NCBI GenBank assembly: GCA_905479915.1
Contig: CAJQOH010000025.1
Location: 124,001 to 188,000 of the forward strand
DNA from: an uncultured Flavobacteriales bacterium
GTDB lineage: Bacteria; Bacteroidota; Bacteroidia; Flavobacteriales_E; Vicingaceae
Direction: 5' to 3'
DNA length: 64,000 nucleotides
Shown piece by piece: positions 42,482 through 50,205 of this stretch. Within the stretch, counting starts at the first letter, position 1. Each line of letters opens with the position of its first letter. The position numbers and the translations under genes are program-made. A model generated the notes under the pieces. That model was not told where the DNA came from and searched no databases. It saw only the letters and a program-made list of their open reading frames with translations.

Positions 42482-45400
42482 TAATTATCAGATATTAATA
42501 AGAAAGTTAGATGCTTTTATCAGGAAGTACTATAAGAACATGCTTTTAAAAGGCGGGATTTATAGTGTTGGACTGTTGTTAATCTCTTTTATCATATTTA
42601 CATCTATTGAATATTTTGGTGAGTTTAATATTGTTGGGCGAACAGTCTTGTTTTATTCGTTTATTACAATCACATCATATTTATTGATTAATTATATTGT
42701 TTTACCGCTTTCCAAACTTTATAGGTTTGGTAAAGTAATTAACCACAATCAAGCAGCAGAGATTATTGGGAACCATTTTGATGAGGTAAAAGACAAGCTA
42801 ATTAATGTGTTGCAATTAGAGCATAAGACACATGAAAACAGGAATAGCTTATTGTTAGCAAGTATTGATCAAAAATCACTAGAACTTAATCCCGTTCCAT
42901 TTACTAGTGCCGTAAGTTTCGCGGAAAACAAGCAATACCTGAAGTATTTGTTTATTCCATTGTTGTTATTGATAGGCGTGTCTGTTGTATCTCCAAAAAT
43001 ATTTACGGTTGGTGCAGAGAGGCTCGTAAATTATAGCACCTACATTGCTCCGGTAGCTCCATTTAAAATGGAAATAGGGAATAAAGATCTTTCGGTTTTA
43101 AAAAATAAAGACTTTACTCTTGAAGTAACTGTTTCTGGAAACGAACTGCCAAACAAGCTTTATATAGAAGAGGGCGGGAACAAATACGCTTTGAGTAGAA
43201 CGGATAAAAAAACATATGCTTATTTGTTTAAGAATGTTCAAGAACAAAAAGATTTTAAGCTTTACGCTGCCGGGTTTTATTCTGACGAGCATAATTTAGA
43301 AGTTATTCCAAATCCAGTTTTAACAAACTTTTCGGTGAATATAAACTACCCGAAGTATCTTAATAAGCCAGACGAAGTATTGCAAAATACAGGGGACCTT
43401 ATTCTTCCAGAAGGAACAGAAATGCAGTGGAATATTGATGCAGAAGATGCTGACTATCTATATTTTGTAATGGCAGGCAGCTCTGAACAACTGAAAACAT
43501 CAGGCTCTAGGTTTTCTTACACTAAGGTTGCAAAACAAAATGCAGGCTATGCAATTATCCCCTCCAATAGCTTTGTTGAGTTTGGCGACACGGTTCAATA
43601 TTCTTTACAGGTTATTGCAGATAAATTTCCGTCTGTTCAGATGACGGAAAAAAGAGATTCCACGAATGATAACCGATTTTATTTTAAAGGAGAGATTTCT
43701 GATGATTATGGTTTTTCGGGATTAACGTTTAATTATCGAATTACCAACCAAATAGATTCGTTGCCAGGAAGAAATAAAGTACAATCAGTTGACATTCCAT
43801 TTAACACATCAGTTACGATTGATGAGTTTTTTCATTTCTGGAACCTAGAAGAGCTGGACATGCTTCCGGGTGATGAAATAGCCTATTATTTTGAAGTTTG
43901 GGACAATGATGGGGTAAACGGAAGAAAGTCTGCTAAAACGGCTTTAAAAACCTTTAAATCTAAAACGATTAAAGAACGAAATAGCGAAGCATCAAAAAGC
44001 AATCAAAATATTAAGAAAGATTTGGCAGAAAGTATTACTGATGCAAAACAAATTCAGAAGGATTTAGAAGAGTTAAAGAAAAAGTTATCTGAAAAGAAAA
44101 AAGTTGGTTGGGAAGAAAAAGAGAAGATGAAGGAGCTTTTGGAGAAGCAAAAAGAATTGGAAAAAAAGGTGAATGAAATCCAAAAAGAGAATGAAAAGAA
44201 TAACAATCAACAGAATCAGTTTAAGCAACGAAGTGAAGAAATATTGCAAAAGCAAGAGCAGTTGCAAAAGTTATTTGACGAGTTGATGACTGATGAGATG
44301 AAGGAAATGATGGAGAAGCTTCAAGAAATGATGGAGAAAATGGACAAGAACATGATGGAGGGTGAAATGGAAAAAATGGACATGTCTAATAAGGATTTAG
44401 AAAAGGAGCTGGATCGCTCTCTTGAGCTTTTTAAACAAATGGAATTCGAGGAAAAGCTAGATGAAGTTAAAAACAAATTGAATGAGCTAGCAGACAAACA
44501 GAATGATCTAGCTGAGGATACTAAAAACAAGAAGGGAGATAACGAAGAGTTGAAGAAAGAGCAGGAGCATATATCTAAAGAGTTTGAAGATGTAAAAAAA
44601 GAGTTAGACGAGCTAGAAAAGATGGACAAGGAATTGGAGAAGCCTAACGGAATGGAAGAGACTAAGAAGGATCAAGAGCAGGTTTCTGAGGACATGAAAA
44701 AGAGTTCAGAACAATTAGAGAACAAGAAGAATAAAAAGTCATCAGAATCTCAAAAGGATGCGGCAAAGAAAATGAGTGAAATGGCTCAAAAAATGGATGC
44801 GATGCAAAAGGAAGCCCAAAATTCTGGTGAAGATATGGATGCCTTAAGACAGCTTTTAGACAACCTATTACACCTTTCATTTGAGCAAGAAGAGTTGATG
44901 ACAAAATATAAGAAGATGGACAGGAAGAACCCTGAATATGTTGCCGTTACTCAACAGCAAAAAAAGTTAAAAGATGACGCAAAGATGATTGAGGATTCTT
45001 TATTTGCATTAAGCAAAAGGGTTGTTCAGCTAGCAACATCGATTAATAAAGAAATTAGTTCGATAAATAATAATATGGCTAAAACGATTGAGTTTATGGC
45101 TGAAAGGCAAACTCCAATGGCTGCCGCAAGACAACAATACATTATGACGTCAATAAACAATTTGGCATTACTCTTTGATGAGGCATTGCAACAGATGCAG
45201 AAACAAGCTCAGCAGAAACCGGGAGAGGGAAGTTGTGATAAGCCTGGAGGGAAAGGAAAACCAAAAGCAGGAATGGGATCTATTAAGAAAATGCAAAAGG
45301 CACTTCAGAAGCAGCTAGAAGCAATGAAAAAGCAAATGGAGAAAGGAAACAAGCCCGGAGGAAAGAAGCCAGGAAAACAAAAAGGTGAAGGAACCGGAAT

Positions 45401-45821
45401 GCCTGGAGGTAAGGGAGGAACGAGTGAATCTTTAGCAAAAATGGCTGCACAACAGGCTAAAATTAGACAGGAACTTAACAGGCTTAAAAGGGGCGGGGCC
45501 GGAGTAAACGGTCTTTCTAAGCTGATGGAAGAAACGGAAACTGACATTGTAAATAAAAGAATAACACAGCGTACAATTAATAGGCAAAAAGAGATTTTAA
45601 CGCGCTTATTGGAATCAGAAAAGGCGGATAGGGAAAGAGAATGGGACGATAAAAGAGAATCAAAAGAAGGGAAAATAAAAGAAAAAGGTAACCCTGAACT
45701 CTTTTTTGAGTATAACAAGCAAAAAGAACAGGAGGTGGACCTAATCAAAACAACGCCACCAACACTTAGTAATTTTTATAAGAAAAAAGTAACACAATAT
45801 TTTCAAAACATTAACCAATGA
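42474..45821 (+). CDS. DUF4175 family large membrane protein with coiled coil
   Basis: This 1115-residue protein has two N-terminal membrane helices (around 22-42 and 55-75) and another near 158-178. An extracytoplasmic beta-rich region (around 190-480) follows, then a very long charged coiled coil (around 500-790) rich in Glu/Lys/Met/Gln, a Gly/Pro/Lys-rich linker (around 915-985) and a C-terminal helical segment. This matches the Bacteroidota family DUF4175, of unknown function. The GTG start overlaps the end of the broken PH-like gene by 8 bases. It is followed with a 4-base overlap by the RsbW-like gene, then ybeY and mnmG, an order often seen in this phylum. Confidence 0.9.
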   Translation: MNNNYQILIRKLDAFIRKYYKNMLLKGGIYSVGLLLISFIIFTSIEYFGEFNIVGRTVLFYSFITITSYLLINYIVLPLSKLYRFGKVINHNQAAEIIGNHFDEVKDKLINVLQLEHKTHENRNSLLLASIDQKSLELNPVPFTSAVSFAENKQYLKYLFIPLLLLIGVSVVSPKIFTVGAERLVNYSTYIAPVAPFKMEIGNKDLSVLKNKDFTLEVTVSGNELPNKLYIEEGGNKYALSRTDKKTYAYLFKNVQEQKDFKLYAAGFYSDEHNLEVIPNPVLTNFSVNINYPKYLNKPDEVLQNTGDLILPEGTEMQWNIDAEDADYLYFVMAGSSEQLKTSGSRFSYTKVAKQNAGYAIIPSNSFVEFGDTVQYSLQVIADKFPSVQMTEKRDSTNDNRFYFKGEISDDYGFSGLTFNYRITNQIDSLPGRNKVQSVDIPFNTSVTIDEFFHFWNLEELDMLPGDEIAYYFEVWDNDGVNGRKSAKTALKTFKSKTIKERNSEASKSNQNIKKDLAESITDAKQIQKDLEELKKKLSEKKKVGWEEKEKMKELLEKQKELEKKVNEIQKENEKNNNQQNQFKQRSEEILQKQEQLQKLFDELMTDEMKEMMEKLQEMMEKMDKNMMEGEMEKMDMSNKDLEKELDRSLELFKQMEFEEKLDEVKNKLNELADKQNDLAEDTKNKKGDNEELKKEQEHISKEFEDVKKELDELEKMDKELEKPNGMEETKKDQEQVSEDMKKSSEQLENKKNKKSSESQKDAAKKMSEMAQKMDAMQKEAQNSGEDMDALRQLLDNLLHLSFEQEELMTKYKKMDRKNPEYVAVTQQQKKLKDDAKMIEDSLFALSKRVVQLATSINKEISSINNNMAKTIEFMAERQTPMAAARQQYIMTSINNLALLFDEALQQMQKQAQQKPGEGSCDKPGGKGKPKAGMGSIKKMQKALQKQLEAMKKQMEKGNKPGGKKPGKQKGEGTGMPGGKGGTSESLAKMAAQQAKIRQELNRLKRGGAGVNGLSKLMEETETDIVNKRITQRTINRQKEILTRLLESEKADREREWDDKRESKEGKIKEKGNPELFFEYNKQKEQEVDLIKTTPPTLSNFYKKKVTQYFQNINQ

Positions 45822-46237
45822 TTGAAGGCGGAATTATTCAACAACTAGAACTTCCCTCAAAACTAGAAAGCATACTAGAAATAGAGAGCTTTATAGATGT
45901 AGTTTGCGAACAAAACAAGTTTGGCAAAGATTATTACGGAAACATACTTATTGCGTTAACAGAGGCTGTTAATAATGCTATTACCCACGGAAATAAATTA
46001 GACCCTGAAAAAAAGGTTTATTTAAATATGGAAGCTACAAATGATGAAGTAGAATTCATAATTAAAGACGAGGGTTTTGGTTTTGATTATGAGAATGTAC
46101 CTGACCCAACCCTACCAGAAAATCTAGAGAGTTTAAATGGGAGAGGTATCTTTTTAATGCATAGCTTAGCAGACGATGTTGCTTTTGAAGAGAACGGAGC
46201 AATTATAAGGCTAAAATTTTCTATATCAAATAGTTAA
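45818..46237 (+). CDS. Anti-sigma-factor-type ATP-binding protein (RsbW/SpoIIAB-like)
   Basis: This 139-residue protein is a single HATPase_c_2 domain with ALTEAVNNAITHGN, IKDEGFGFDYENVPDP and LNGRGIFLMHSLADD. Relatives are serine kinases of the RsbW group that bind anti-anti-sigma factors; no partner gene is next to it here. It overlaps the DUF4175 gene by 4 bases and its stop overlaps the ybeY ATG (TAATG), so translation is coupled. The specific role is not known. Confidence 0.9.
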   Translation: MIEGGIIQQLELPSKLESILEIESFIDVVCEQNKFGKDYYGNILIALTEAVNNAITHGNKLDPEKKVYLNMEATNDEVEFIIKDEGFGFDYENVPDPTLPENLESLNGRGIFLMHSLADDVAFEENGAIIRLKFSISNS

Positions 46238-46668
46238 TGGAAGAGTTAAGTCTTGTTTCCTTTTTTTCTGAAGACATTGAATTTGAGCTTTCTAAAGAGG
46301 AAGTTGCAGTTCGTTGGGTGCAAAATACGATTGAGAATGAAGGGAAAAAAACTGGAGAAATCAATTATATTTTTTGTTCTGATGAATATCTTCATAAGAT
46401 TAATTTGGAGCACTTGCAACACGATACATATACGGATATAATTACGTTTAATTATTGCGAAGAGAAGCTAGTGAGTGCCGATATATTTATTAGTATAGAT
46501 AGGGTTAAAGAAAACGCTAAAACATTTCAAACGTCATTTCAGAACGAACTAAACCGGGTAATTATACATGGTGTTTTGCACCTTGTTGGTTATGACGACA
46601 AGAGTACTTCGGATAAAGAGCTTATGAGAACTAAAGAAGATTTTTATTTATCTTTGCAAGCGGAATAA
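46237..46668 (+). CDS. ybeY: Endoribonuclease YbeY
   Basis: This 143-residue metal-dependent RNase acts in 16S rRNA maturation and ribosome quality control. The signature is HGVLHLVGYDDKS, with two of the three usual zinc His residues; the third position is Asp instead of His, as I recall for other Bacteroidota members. The preceding DIITFNY stretch is also typical. It is coupled to the RsbW-like gene and followed by mnmG across a parS-like site. Confidence 0.93.
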   Translation: MEELSLVSFFSEDIEFELSKEEVAVRWVQNTIENEGKKTGEINYIFCSDEYLHKINLEHLQHDTYTDIITFNYCEEKLVSADIFISIDRVKENAKTFQTSFQNELNRVIIHGVLHLVGYDDKSTSDKELMRTKEDFYLSLQAE

Positions 46669-46673
46669 ATTTT

Positions 46674-46689
46674 CGTTCCACGTGAAACA
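46674..46689. promoter_or_regulatory. parS-like site upstream of mnmG
   Basis: CGTTCCACGTGAAACA matches the ParB-binding consensus TGTTNCACGTGAAACA at 15 of 16 positions (first base differs). It lies in the 33-base gap between ybeY and mnmG. A second, perfect match is directly after mnmG. Confidence 0.8.
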
Positions 46690-46701
46690 ATTTAATTTTT
46701 G

Positions 46702-48564
46702 ATGAAAAAAGAATACGATGTAATCGTTGTTGGAGGGGGTCATGCAGGATGTGAGGCTGCTGCCGCTGCCGCAAATTTAGGGTCTGAAACATTGTTGATT
46801 ACAATGAATATGGACACTATTGCCCAAATGTCTTGTAATCCAGCCATGGGTGGAGTTGCAAAAGGACAAATTGTTAGGGAAATAGATGCTTTGGGTGGCT
46901 ACTCTGGAATTATTAGTGACAAGAGTGCTATTCAATTCAAAATGTTAAACCGCTCTAAGGGCCCTGCAATGTGGAGTCCAAGAACTCAGAATGATAGAAT
47001 GCTTTTTTCTAAGGAATGGCGCTTAATGCTGGAGCAAACAGAAAATCTTGATTTTTGGCAAGATATGGTGGTGGGTTTGCTTGTTGAAAAAGATGTGTGT
47101 GTTGGCGTAAAAACTCAAATTGGAGTGGAGTTTAAAGCGAAGTCTGTAATACTTACAAATGGTACTTTTTTAAACGGTTTAATCCATATTGGAGAAAAAC
47201 AATTTGGAGGAGGAAGAGCTGGCGCTCGTCCTTCGGTTGGTTTAACGGAGCAATTAATTTCTTTAGGGTTTGAATCGGGCAGAATGAAAACGGGAACTCC
47301 ACCAAGAGTTGATGGCCGATCTATAAATTACGATGTTTTAGAGGAGCAACCTGGTGATGAAAACCCGGGAACATTTTCTTATAAAGCAGATCATAAACTC
47401 GAAAAACAAAGAAGTTGTTTCATAGGCTATACCAATCAAAATGTTCATGATGTTTTGCAAACAGGGTTTGAAAAATCACCGATGTTTGCAGGAAGAATTC
47501 AAGGCTTAGGGCCAAGATATTGTCCTTCAATTGAGGATAAAATTGTTCGTTTTTCAGAAAGAGAAAGACACCAACTTTTTGTTGAGCCAGAGGGGTGGAA
47601 TACATGTGAGATTTATCTTAATGGTTTCTCTACCTCTTTGCCAGAAGATGTTCAAATGAAGGCTATGAATTTAATTCCTGGGTTTGAAAACGCTAAAATG
47701 TTTAGACCGGGTTATGCGATAGAATACGACTTTTTTCAGCCCACACAATTGCACAATACATTAGAGACAAAGGGCGTTTCTAATTTGTATTTTGCTGGTC
47801 AGATTAATGGAACAACTGGCTATGAAGAGGCAGGTGGACAAGGCCTAATGGCAGGAATTAATGCGCACTTAAAAAACAACAATAAAGAACCTTTTGTATT
47901 AAAAAGAGACCAGGCTTATATAGGAGTTTTAATTGATGACCTGGTTACCAAGGGCACATCAGAGCCTTATAGAATGTTTACGTCAAGAGCAGAATATAGA
48001 ATACTTTTAAGACAGGATAATGCGGATATTCGACTAACTGAAATTTCACATAAACTAGGATTGGCTGATCAATCTCGTTTAAACGAAGTTGAGAAAAAGG
48101 CAAAGAATATTGAATCTATTATTGCTAATTTTTCTAAAACAAGTTTGATTCCTGATGAAGTTAACCCTTATTTAGAAAAGCAAAACTCTTCTCCTTTAAA
48201 GCAAAAAGTTAAGGCAGCTTCTGTTGTTACCCGTCCAAATATTACAGTTTTAGGGTTGAAGGATAACAATGATAAACTGGCCGAATCTTTAATAGATTAC
48301 TCTGAAATTGAAATTGAAAATGCTGAAATTTTAATGAAGTATGAGGGCTATATTAAAAGAGAAAAAGAGGTGGCTGATAAATTAATGCGGCTAGAAGATA
48401 TTAAGATCTATGATGATATTGATTATTCTAAATTGAGTTCTTTGTCGGGAGAGGCAGTAGATAAATTAACTAAAGTTAAACCAACTACAATTGGGCAAGC
48501 TTCTCGAATAAGTGGAATCTCGCCATCAGATATTTCGGTTTTGATGGTTTTTCACGGTAGGTAA
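46702..48564 (+). CDS. mnmG: tRNA uridine-5-carboxymethylaminomethyl modification enzyme MnmG
   Basis: This 620-residue FAD-dependent enzyme (GidA) works with MnmE to modify the wobble uridine of certain tRNAs. It has the dinucleotide-binding GGGHAGCEAA at 10-19, CNPAMGGVAKGQIVREIDALGG, LTNGTFLNGLIHIG, GLGPRYCPSIEDKI and PYRMFTSRAEYRLLLR-like RAEYRILLRQDNAD. The ATG at 46702 is preferred over a TTG one codon before. A parS-like site sits on each side of the gene, and mnmG is near the replication origin in many bacteria. Confidence 0.97.
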   Translation: MKKEYDVIVVGGGHAGCEAAAAAANLGSETLLITMNMDTIAQMSCNPAMGGVAKGQIVREIDALGGYSGIISDKSAIQFKMLNRSKGPAMWSPRTQNDRMLFSKEWRLMLEQTENLDFWQDMVVGLLVEKDVCVGVKTQIGVEFKAKSVILTNGTFLNGLIHIGEKQFGGGRAGARPSVGLTEQLISLGFESGRMKTGTPPRVDGRSINYDVLEEQPGDENPGTFSYKADHKLEKQRSCFIGYTNQNVHDVLQTGFEKSPMFAGRIQGLGPRYCPSIEDKIVRFSERERHQLFVEPEGWNTCEIYLNGFSTSLPEDVQMKAMNLIPGFENAKMFRPGYAIEYDFFQPTQLHNTLETKGVSNLYFAGQINGTTGYEEAGGQGLMAGINAHLKNNNKEPFVLKRDQAYIGVLIDDLVTKGTSEPYRMFTSRAEYRILLRQDNADIRLTEISHKLGLADQSRLNEVEKKAKNIESIIANFSKTSLIPDEVNPYLEKQNSSPLKQKVKAASVVTRPNITVLGLKDNNDKLAESLIDYSEIEIENAEILMKYEGYIKREKEVADKLMRLEDIKIYDDIDYSKLSSLSGEAVDKLTKVKPTTIGQASRISGISPSDISVLMVFHGR

Positions 48565-48568
48565 ACTT

Positions 48569-48584
48569 TGTTCCACGTGAAACA
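48569..48584. promoter_or_regulatory. parS site downstream of mnmG
   Basis: TGTTCCACGTGAAACA matches all defined positions of the parS consensus TGTTNCACGTGAAACA. It starts 4 bases after the mnmG stop codon. ParB spreading from such sites marks the origin-proximal chromosome region. Confidence 0.85.
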
Positions 48585-48797
48585 CCCGCTCCTTTTTAGA
48601 AAACATCATTTTAAGCCGATTTAAAGCCCTTATACCCTTGGCTAGTCCTTGTGTATGAAAATGTAGAGAAACCTCCTCTTTCAAAAATTAGCTGTAAATT
48701 GCTGAAAAACAGATGGTTGTGGTGTTTTTGTTGTGAATCTTTTAAAAAATAAATTAAAATAGGTGATTTACGTATAGGTTGGGCTATTTTTATCATA

Positions 48798-50183
48798 ATG
48801 CAAAAAGTAAAAAAAGAACAACTGTTTTTGTTTGGATTGTTTTTGGCAATTCTTCCATATTTGTATTTATGTGTTTTTTCGAACCCAAGTGCTGATGATT
48901 TCGTTTTTGCATATTATTTTCAAACAAGAGACTATTTTGAGATTTTAAAGGACACCTTTTTAGGGTGGAACGGAAGATATGCCTCTAATGTTTTTGCTTA
49001 TTTAAACCCTATAGGGTTTGATAGTTTTTTAGGATATAAGATCGTCCCTTTATTAATGATTCTCTTGTTTTTGATTTCATCGTTTTATTTTGTGAAACAA
49101 CTGTTTTTTAATCAAAAAAGCATAGTTAAAATAAGTATATCTCTTGTGTTGGGTTTATTGTTTTTTCATAATATGCCAATCATTTCTGAAGGAGTATATT
49201 GGTATACTGGGGCGGTAATATACTCTTTGGGGATTATTGTTTTTCAATTTTATATAGGCTTTTTAATACATGTAATTAGAAATAAAAAAAGGAAAATAAG
49301 TTATGTCACTTTAACGGTTCTTCTTTTTTTAGCGTGTGGGTTTAATGAGGTGCTTACTCTTTTAATAGTATTTCTTTTAGGTGTGGTTGCGCTTCTTTTT
49401 GTTAAGAATAGATTAGCTTTTAAAGAACTAATAATTGGTCAATTGGTTTTGGCAATTGTATTTAGTTCTGTTTTAATTTTTGCCCCAGGAAATAGTCTTA
49501 GGGGGGAGGCTTATGTGGAGGCACATCATTTTTCTAGTTCATTTTTAGCTTCTATTTTGCAGGTTGCTAGGTTTTCTTTTTTATGGGTAGCTTCTATTCC
49601 TTTATTAATTGCCTCGTTCTTTTATTATGAAATTAATAAAAGTTTAAAAAAAGAATTGAAGCTATTCCAAGAGTCGTTTTATTTAAACCGATGGATTTCT
49701 TTATTGAGCTTATTTACTGTAATTTTTATTTGTGTCTTTCCACCTTATTGGGCTACTGGTATTTTGGGGCAGCATAGAACTCTTAATGTTGGGTATGCAT
49801 TTTTTTTACCAATATGGTTTATCAACCTCACTGTTTGGATGAATTATTATCAAGATAAATTACAGCTTAATGTTTCTAGTAAAAACAAGTTGATATTGGG
49901 CTTTGTTTTTCTATTAGGCGTAATGTTTACCGGGAATGGTTTTAACGCTTTAAATGACGTCTTTTCTGGTAACGCAACTCAATATAATATAGAGTTAACG
50001 AGGCGCTTTAAATCAATTCAAAACAATAGTGAGGTCAATTCAAAAGCAATAAAGCTTGAACCATTAACTCAAAAACCAAGGTGTTTATTTGTCTCTGAAA
50101 TTTCTAGTAACCCCAAAGACTGGAGGAACGAAGCATATAATTTGTATTTTCGCAAGGATTCAACAGAAATATATTTAGAATGA
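48798..50183 (+). CDS. DUF6056-like polytopic membrane protein
   Basis: This 461-residue protein has about 10 to 11 membrane helices. After the first helix the loop NPSADDFVFAYYFQTRDYF and then GWNGRYASNVFAYLNP resembles the D-D-and-GRY loop of DUF6056 and of GT-C glycosyltransferases. The C-terminal soluble tail (around 405-461) is short. The function is probably transfer or handling of lipid-linked sugars, inferred from fold type and the glycan genes downstream. A 233-base gap with no Bacteroidota-type -33/-7 pair precedes it, apart from a TATTTTTA-like element near the start. Confidence 0.8.
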   Translation: MQKVKKEQLFLFGLFLAILPYLYLCVFSNPSADDFVFAYYFQTRDYFEILKDTFLGWNGRYASNVFAYLNPIGFDSFLGYKIVPLLMILLFLISSFYFVKQLFFNQKSIVKISISLVLGLLFFHNMPIISEGVYWYTGAVIYSLGIIVFQFYIGFLIHVIRNKKRKISYVTLTVLLFLACGFNEVLTLLIVFLLGVVALLFVKNRLAFKELIIGQLVLAIVFSSVLIFAPGNSLRGEAYVEAHHFSSSFLASILQVARFSFLWVASIPLLIASFFYYEINKSLKKELKLFQESFYLNRWISLLSLFTVIFICVFPPYWATGILGQHRTLNVGYAFFLPIWFINLTVWMNYYQDKLQLNVSSKNKLILGFVFLLGVMFTGNGFNALNDVFSGNATQYNIELTRRFKSIQNNSEVNSKAIKLEPLTQKPRCLFVSEISSNPKDWRNEAYNLYFRKDSTEIYLE

Positions 50184-50205
50184 GCTTTTTCTAAAAAGAG
50201 TTTTT

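Noticed and set aside
44085-45748. Long open frames on the minus strand inside the DUF4175 gene
   Set aside because: They mirror the low-complexity Lys/Glu/Met-rich coiled coil and Gly/Lys linker on the plus strand; no start region or domain supports them.
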